NCBI RefSeq assembly: GCF_026151205.1
Contig: NC_087077.1
Span: forward strand, 13,552,983-13,616,982
From: Bolinopsis microptera
Lineage: Eukaryota; Ctenophora; Tentaculata; Lobata; Bolinopsidae
Reading direction: 5' to 3'
DNA length: 64,000 nt
The notes beneath the pieces were generated by a model. That model saw only the letters and a program-made list of their open reading frames with translations. It ran no database searches and was not told the DNA's origin. Position numbers and translations under genes: made by a program. This document shows, one piece after another, positions 25,801-34,800 of the stretch; positions within the stretch are counted from its first letter, which is position 1; every line of letters begins with the position of its first letter.

Positions 25801-28800
25801 CCCGGCCTCTACTTACCGGAATCTTTATGCAGAACCATGTCTACTATGATTACTTTAATACTAAATTACCTCGCAATATCAGCTTCAGACCTGGTTGGCA
25901 TGGACCAATTCTGCATTCTGGAAATTTTATCCATGTTCCCATTTATTTATTCACAAAGAAATCTTAGATATCAAGACTCACGTATTTTTAGTGGTAGCTT
26001 GATAGTTCCTATGAAAATTCAGGTTAAGTTATCGGCGCGAAGCAACATTAATAGGCCTTTTTCATAAAATGGAAAACAGAAAAGTTTTAAAGTGCTTTAT
26101 GATTATAGCAAGGTCTGATAGACTCCTACAATACAATGGGATATTATTTCTTCATCACTACAATCTACTCTAAATTTAAAGGACACCTTAGCTATTGCCT
26201 ATTACATATTAGCTTTCACAGTTCGCAGCTTGAAAACATAATTATTAATTCTCCTGTATAGTATTTTAGAATATTATGAATAACTCTGCACTCTACCCGT
26301 ATAAAATGTACAGCATTGAAAACATTATCAAGAAAAACTAAAGCTAACTGATGCTCACGAGGAGGTTGATCTATTGAATGCTATTGTTCTTAAAGTTGGA
26401 AACTGTTGGAATCTTAGGAATTTTTTAAACATTGTGTCAGACTGCTGTCCCTCAATTCCTCAACTCTTCTCTGATCTTCAACAAAGCTATTACAACCCTG
26501 TTGAACATTTGAAATAGACCAACAAACTAAAACAAAAAAGAAAGGACACACATTTAAATATTAAAAATATCAGCTGTTCTACCTCTCCAATGAATGTTGA
26601 GGTAGCGAATTTGTAGATACAATTATATTCAATGTGTGAGCATTCATTGTTAATGCTATTCATACATTCAAATGTATCAAATACAATTTAAGTTCCAGAT
26701 GAACCACGCAAAAGAGCTACTCTGACTCACGCAGTGTAGTTCGCCAAGGATCTGTCGAACTTCCGTACTAATTTCTGTCGAACTTCAGGGCTTTTTGAAC
26801 TTAAGTACGTGTCGAGCTACACAATTACCATCACTGAATACTCATTTGACAATTCAAATTGGATTATGTCAAAAATTTGCGTCATGAATTCCTCCAGCCG
26901 TAAATTCGCAAAAACTCAAGTTCGCTAAACTGCAAAGATGTGATAAAATACATAAACCTCAAACCTGCAACTGATCCAACTGTTTATAATTTACACAGCT
27001 GTTTATATCTACCACTGGACCAATCACCAAACATGGCGTAAGACTAATTACTGTTACTATACTGAGCGCTTGAAATAGGCAGGAACCAACTTTAGCGCAC
27101 CATTCTCAGATATTGTAAATCAGTGTTTTACGATCAATACATATATCAGTGACTGATATTATGGAAAATATTCTTACTCCTTTACAGAAATGTGGCAAAC
27201 CTTTAGGACCCGCAAAGAACCTCAGACCTCTGAACCTGCTTAACGGTATGTGACGCCTCACATTTGGAGGGGATCTGTAGATATACACACAAAAGTTAAC
27301 AACATTTAAATATACACCATGTCTTGATTGTCAATTATGACACTGATTTCCTGAAAGTTAAACGGTACCGATGAATAAACGTCTATTTACGATGACGGCT
27401 AGCTCAGCATATCTTAATTGCCAATAATTCAGACATGAACGTCAGGGACAAAAGGATTTCGCGGCGATTTTGGCCAAAAATCGCGATACCGCGAATTTCA
27501 CTTCGCGGTATATTAAACTATACATCAAATTTGTCGCAAATAATGGGAAAAATCGCGATTCCGTACATGCCGCGATTTCCTTTTGTCCCTGATGAACGTT
27601 GACTGAATATGCGAATCTGTCAATTATAAATCGGCGATGGTTTCGTGATTAAGTTGGAGCTTATGATATCGTAATCAGTGTCGACAAAGGTACTCTGCAC
27701 TGTGTACAGGGTCAACAAATGTACAGTGTACAGGTCAACAAATGTACAGTGTACAGGTCAACAAATGTACAGTGTACAGGTCAACAAATGTACAGTGTAC
27801 AGGTCAACAAATGTACAGTGTACAGGTCAACAAATGGACAGTGTACAGGTCAACAAATGTACAGTGTACAGGTCAACAAATGTACAGTGTAGTACATGTT
27901 AACAAATGTACAGTGTACATATTAACAAGGAGATAACCTCACCATACTCTGAACAATTGAATTGAGTAATGCACAACACAACTCCTGTCAGCTGAATAGC
28001 TTGCAGGTGGACACGACAGTTTAAGCCAGGAGTTGTGGTGTTGTCCTTTACTCTGATAATATGATGTGATATTCTGGGGATTGACCAACGACCGGTAGAG
28101 TTATATTATGAACCAAGGTGACCTAAGTGAGTTAACATCTTCGAACTGAAATTAAAAGTGGCTATATTAATTTTCATAAGCTGTGCATAAGAATAATACG
28201 ATTTGTACAATAATCACAAGCTGTTTTTCTTTCACGCGCACGACGCATATGATACTTAATATTCAAATATATTCAGACTAAGATATTAATATCTTATTAT
28301 ATCAATGATGAATGAACAAATTAAATTGCATTCAGAACAAGATATATAATACCTAGTGGCTAGTATCAGCAAGCAACACCACGGTTAAGACTATGCTTGA
28401 GAGCTTAGCTTACCGGCTCTGACCACATAGACTGTCATGGTAACATAAGTAAAATTAAAGTAAAATATACTACAAAATAGTTGACAACTTTTTTCACATA
28501 AAATCATCTGTATAGTGAAAGATTTGATTTGAAACTTTTACAAATAGTACATAATAAACAATACAGCAATGAGAATATAAAAGAATCGACATCATGACAC
28601 ATTACGTTGGGTGAAAGTTATAGACCATGTTATTAGTGTATAATTAATACTAAAAGCATGGGTAAGTGGTAAAAGTTCTGGAGATATACGTAATACAAGT
28701 AATAGTTCTACGGGCCCAGACTCGTTAATAGAAGGGGTATTCCTCACAATGGATCCATTTGAATCTAATCAAATACCAATTTACAATTAAACCTTAAAGC

Positions 28801-31800
28801 TTTAAAATTATTCACACTTTAGTATTCGCAAACTTACATTTAATTCTATACATTCCTATCGGCTTTAAAGTTTACCCATATTTTAATGTTCAGGAGGCAC
28901 AGACGCTGACGATGAACTGTCGTGTTGGGAGGGACCTTGTTTCCATCGCTCCAGTGAAGACGATATGGAGATGGCTGATACTTCAGGTCATTGTTTTTAT
29001 GTTTTATTCGTAGTGATTATAATTGTCCTGGTGATTATTGTCATGGTGATTATTGTCCTGGTGACTTTTCATTGTTTCCCTGATTTACAGCCCCTTCTTC
29101 AACTTGTACAAAACCAACAATAACGAATCAAATTTCTTCTGAAGGAATATAATTTTGAATTTCGTAATTAAAGAGGACATTCAAAATTAACACAACAACA
29201 TAACAAAAAACAGCGTGAACTATTTAGCTGTGTAATATTTACAGAGTACATTGAGCTACCACACAGAAAAGCGCAGCTACATGATATACTAGAATAGACT
29301 TGTACATGGTGTATAGTGTGTACTGTGTAATAATGTTTTTCTGAAACTATGAAAGTATAAACACCATAACACTGCTCAACTGTAGTATAGTACGGAAATA
29401 TCAGATTTGGCCCACAATCGATCAAATCATACTTCTAAAATGTGGGCCAACTTCTGCAAAACAGGACAGCTTCATTCTGTAAACAAACGTTTGTTTACAA
29501 GGCATCGACTATGCAGGGCCAGCAAAATACAAATTATAATGAGGTCTGATCGTCATCTACTTACAGCGTTCGATGTCTGTGTGAAGGTAAAATGGTGATA
29601 TCCTCTGGATCAGGCAGAGGTTGAGTGTTATCGGGATTATTTCTTTAGTAGTGGAACAGCAATACTAAGGTAATGGGACTACTGCGGACCCTCTACCGGC
29701 CAAACCTTGTTAACAAAGCCGCAGTCAAGGTTCGGTGAACGGTAGTTAAAAGCGCTTAAGGGACATAAGTCAAAATTGGTAGAGCAACATCATGTAGTGG
29801 ACATCTTAAGAAATGAGGAGTGGGTAGAATGTTAGGTTGCTCCTTTATAAATCGTCTTTTTCTCCGATAATAAGTTGACATCAAGTCTTGAAAATTATTC
29901 GAGAAGAATCTCGAATAATTTAGTTGCAGCGTGCCACATGGCTATCTAAACTGCAAACCCTACCCATTGCTGAGCAAGGCCTTTATCTTCTCCGACGAGC
30001 GGGATCATCAATAATGAGGTCTGATCGTCATCTACTTACAGCGTTCGATGTCTGTGTGAAGGTAAAATGGTGATATCCTCTGGATCAGGCAGAGGTTGAG
30101 TGTTATCGGGATTATTTCTTTAGTAGTGGAACAGCAATACTAAGGTAATGGGACTACTGCGGACCCTCTACCGGCCAAACCTTGTTAACAAAGCCGCAGT
30201 CAAGGTTCGGTGAACGGTAGTTAAAAGCGCTTAAGGGACCCACTCCTCATTTCTTAAGATGTCCACTACATGATGTTGCTCTACCAATTTTGACTTATGT
30301 CCCTTAAGCGCTTTTAACTACCGTTCACCGAACCTTGACTGCGGCTTTGTTAACAAGGTTTGGCCGGTAGAGGGTCCGCAGTAGTCCCATTACCTTAGTA
30401 TTGCTGTTCCACTACTAAAGAAATAATCCCGATAACACTCAACCTCTGCCTGATCCAGAGGATATCACCATTTTACCTTCACACAGACATCGAACGCTGT
30501 AAGTAGATGACGATCAGACCTCATTATTGATGATCCCGCTCGTCGGAGAAGATAAAGGCCTTGCTCAGCAATGGGTAGGGTTTGCAGTTTAGATAGCCAT
30601 GTGGCACGCTGCAACTAAATTATTCGAGATTCTTCTCGAATAATTTTCAAGACTTGATGTCAACTTATTATCGGAGAAAAAGACGATTTATAAAGGAGCA
30701 ACCTAACATTCTACCCACTCCTCATTTCTTAAGATGTCCACTACATGATGTTGCTCTACCAATTTTGACTTATGTCCCTTAAGCGCTTTTAACTACCGTT
30801 CACCGAACCTTGACTGCGGCTTTGTTAACAAGGTTTGGCCGGTAGAGGGTCCGCAGTAGTCCCATTACCTTAGTATTGCTGTTCCACTACTAAAGAAATA
30901 ATCCCGATAACACTCAACCTCTGCCTGATCCAGAGGATATCACCATTTTACCTTCACACAGACATCGAACGCTGTAAGTAGATGACGATCAGACCTCATT
31001 ATTGATGATCCCGCTCGTCGGAGAAGATAAAGGCCTTGCTCAGCAATGGGTAGGGTTTGCAGTTTAGATAGCCATGTGGCACGCTGCAACTAAATTATTC
31101 GAGATTCTTCTCGAATAATTTTCAAGACTTGATGTCAACTTATTATCGGAGAAAAAGACGATTTATAAAGGAGCAACCTAACATTCTACCCACTCCTCAT
31201 TTCTTAAGATGTCCACTACATGATGTTGCTCTACCAATTTTGACTTATGTCCCTTAAGCGCTTTTAACTACCGTTCACCGAACCTTGACTGCGGCTTTGT
31301 TAACAAGGTTTGGCCGGTAGAGGGTCCGCAGTAGTCCCATTACCTTAGTATTGCTGTTCCACTACTAAAGAAATAATCCCGATAACACTCAACCTCTGCC
31401 TGATCCAGAGGATATCACCATTTTACCTTCACACAGACATCGAACGCTGTAAGTAGATGACGATCAGACCTCATTATTGATGATCCCGCTCGTCGGAGAA
31501 GATAAAGTAGGGTTTGCAGTTTAGATAGCCATGTGGCACGCTGCAACTAAATTATTCGAGATTCTTCTCGAATAATTTTCAAGACTTGATGTCAACTTAT
31601 TATCGGAGAAAAAGACGATTTATAAAGGAGCAACCTAACATTCTACCCACTCCTCATTTCTTAAGATGTCCACTACATGATGTTGCTCTACCAATTTTGA
31701 CTTATGTCCCTTAAGCGCTTTTAACTACCGTTCACCGAACCTTGACTGCGGCTTTGTTAACAAGGTTTGGCCGGTAGAGGGTCCGCAGTAGTCCCATTAC

Positions 31801-34800
31801 CTTAGTATTGCTGTTCCACTACTAAAGAAATAATCCCGATAACACTCAACCTCTGCCTGATCCAGAGGATATCACCATTTTACCTTCACACAGACATCGA
31901 ACGCTGTAAGTAGATGACGATCAGACCTCATTATTGATGATCCCGCTCGTCGGAGAAGATAAAGGCCTTGCTCAGCAATGGGTAGGGTTTGCAGTTTAGA
32001 TAGCCATGTGGCACGCTGCAACTAAATTATTCGAGATTCTTCTCGAATAATTTTCAAGACTTGATGTCAACTTATTATCGGAGAAAAAGACGATTTATAA
32101 AGGAGCAACCTAACATTCTACCCACTCCTCATTTCTTAAGATGTCCACTACATGATGTTGCTCTACCAATTTTGACTTATGTCCCTTAAGCGCTTTTAAC
32201 TACCGTTCACCGAACCTTGACTGCGGCTTTGTTAACAAGGTTTGGCCGGTAGAGGGTCCGCAGTAGTCCCATTACCTTAGTATTGCTGTTCCACTACTAA
32301 AAAAATACAAATTACTCTGAACCAAAAAGACAAATACGGGATATAAAGCTCCTTCATAATACGTGACCTATTGAATTGTGGAGTTTGAATACGATCCACT
32401 GCACTAGTACTACTGACGTCACCTAGTTAAACCATGTATCGACCACCGTTTAAGCCCGAGCTTGCTAAATTATGGTCTTGTTTAACATTCGCGACTGAAC
32501 CGGTACAAAATGGGAAATCTTCGCAGACAGCTCATTGATCAAAAAGTTACGTGAAATTTGGCTGGAAATCTTCACTGTACTGTGAGAAAATAGTGAGGTT
32601 TTTAACGTTTACTGCGGATGCTACTCATGGGAAACTATCTTAGACGTTGAGCATGAGAAGAGATTACCAGAATTTTGCTAGATCTTCTAAAATAACTCGT
32701 TAAATGGACTTTTTGAAGGTCATTCCAACCCACGATGTAATCCTCATAACCTTCCTGCTATAGCTATGTGGTATTTGTATATAGCTATATACAAAATGAA
32801 ACAACGGGTCACGTCAAAAAAAATGTTTCGATCAATAACAAAACATGATCTCTTTAGTAACAACTAAAATATAAACTAAGATGTGAGGATACCGAGTGTA
32901 AAACTAAAAATTCACATGATAAAAATCTCGTGAAACATTATAATAGAATTATTTAAAGGGTTCAAATATTAGCGCCTCCAAGAGTATAGAGCTATATACT
33001 TAGGAAATATAGGTTACCTCACTCATTTTCGTCACAGACTAAATCATTATAGTGCATCAATGCTTTTGTGGACAGTATTTGGTTTATACTTTTTTCCGTA
33101 GAATTATTCTTCTACTAAACTCATAATGTTAACCCATTGTGGGTTTGTCGTCACAGTAAATCTTATTAATTAAAACGCGTTTCCAGCAGGTCTCCAAGCT
33201 CGAAACAAGAAGCGAGTGGTTCGGATTGACACAGATCTCCAAACTGGAACAGTACCTGAGATGAAGGGACCTCAATCTCCTCTAAAAACACGACGAGGTG
33301 AGGAGAAAACAATATGTAGTTCAGTAAATAATACCAGTAGCACTGTGCTGACGAGGTGAGGAGAAAACAATATGTAGACAGGTTCAGTTAATAATACCAG
33401 TAACGACGAGGTGAGGAGAAAACAATATGTAGTTCAGTAAATAATACCAGTAGCACTGTGCTGACGAGGTGAGGAGAAAAGAATATGTAGACAGGTTCAG
33501 TAAATAATACCAGTAGCACTGTGCTGAAACAATTTCAACATTTTCATGTGGTTACCCCCACATGTGGATACCCCCACAGAAAGACGGTGGATGTTTTATT
33601 GAACTTATTGAACAAATTAAGTGCCCTAGTGTAGAGCATTACAGACCCTAGCTCTCTCAGTTCCTCTGTTATACCTGCCGTACAACAAGGACATCTATTG
33701 CTTTATCCCGTCCAATTTCTGGGGTTGCCTTTAAAAATGAAAGTTTTTTCATGGGTTGTTTCATAGCCATGGTTTTATGATGCCGTTGTGGTGAAGTTGG
33801 CATTTACGTTAGAAGAATCATGAGTTAGAATTCTCTATTATTTTCGTTTTTATTGGTGTCCATAGGTAACTTGTGGACATTAAGTAAGTTTAAATTCCCC
33901 CCTCAGAGAAGCTCAAGACACGACACAAAACCCAAGCGGCCCGAGAACACGGTGGTAGTTCCACATCAAGTGAGTACTGAGTAGTTAATGAAAACAGTTG
34001 ACAGCTTATTCTATCAATAAAGAAACTAATCGCTCCTTTTTTAATAGCATTGAACTATGCAAGGAGATCTGTCATCACTGAACTCAAATTACATATGACA
34101 TTTATGGATAAAGAGAATAATGACAATTTAATGAAGTCGAATGAACATACAAAAGCTTAGATACGCGGTGATTGGTGAACAATGGCAGCAAAAATAAGAA
34201 AGTTGGTCACGTGACTAATGTTTATTAAATTGCACAATCTGTACGGATGATGGGAGTGGAACTGTAGCTGAGGTGTAGCTGAGGTGTAGCTAAGGTGTAG
34301 CTGAGGTGTACTATTCGGGGATTTGTCTGCTGACAACGCCGGAGATAAGTCAATGACTAATCTCCGTAAAACTGCACGAACCCATTACCCATCATGAACC
34401 CATCACCCATATTAAAGTTAAATTTAATTTATATTCCAACTCAAAACGTTAACATTACAACTGTGCATTGATAGAACGTACCTTAGATTTAGTGTTGGTC
34501 ACCCTCAGATAATTCAATTATACGTTAGAAACACGTGATGCCCGAGGATATAATCTGACTGACTAGTGAATCATAGAGCTGTGGTCACTGCTTGTGCAAG
34601 GGAATTTAAAAACAATACAATTATCCCCCATGAGGTGTAGCTTGTAACTGAAGCTCTTGTTGTCATGCCATTATTTTGCCAATTTAGTATGCGGTTCAGA
34701 ACAAATTGATGCACAAAAGATGGGATTAATTCAACAAAAAGTTCAATTTGGCTAGCGATCAGAGTAGAGAACACAGAGTAGAGAACACAATGAAATTAAA

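Noticed and set aside
27711-27926. Regular repeats considered as a CRISPR-like array
   Set aside because: Units of 23 bp are contiguous without unique spacers; it is a minisatellite in an animal genome.
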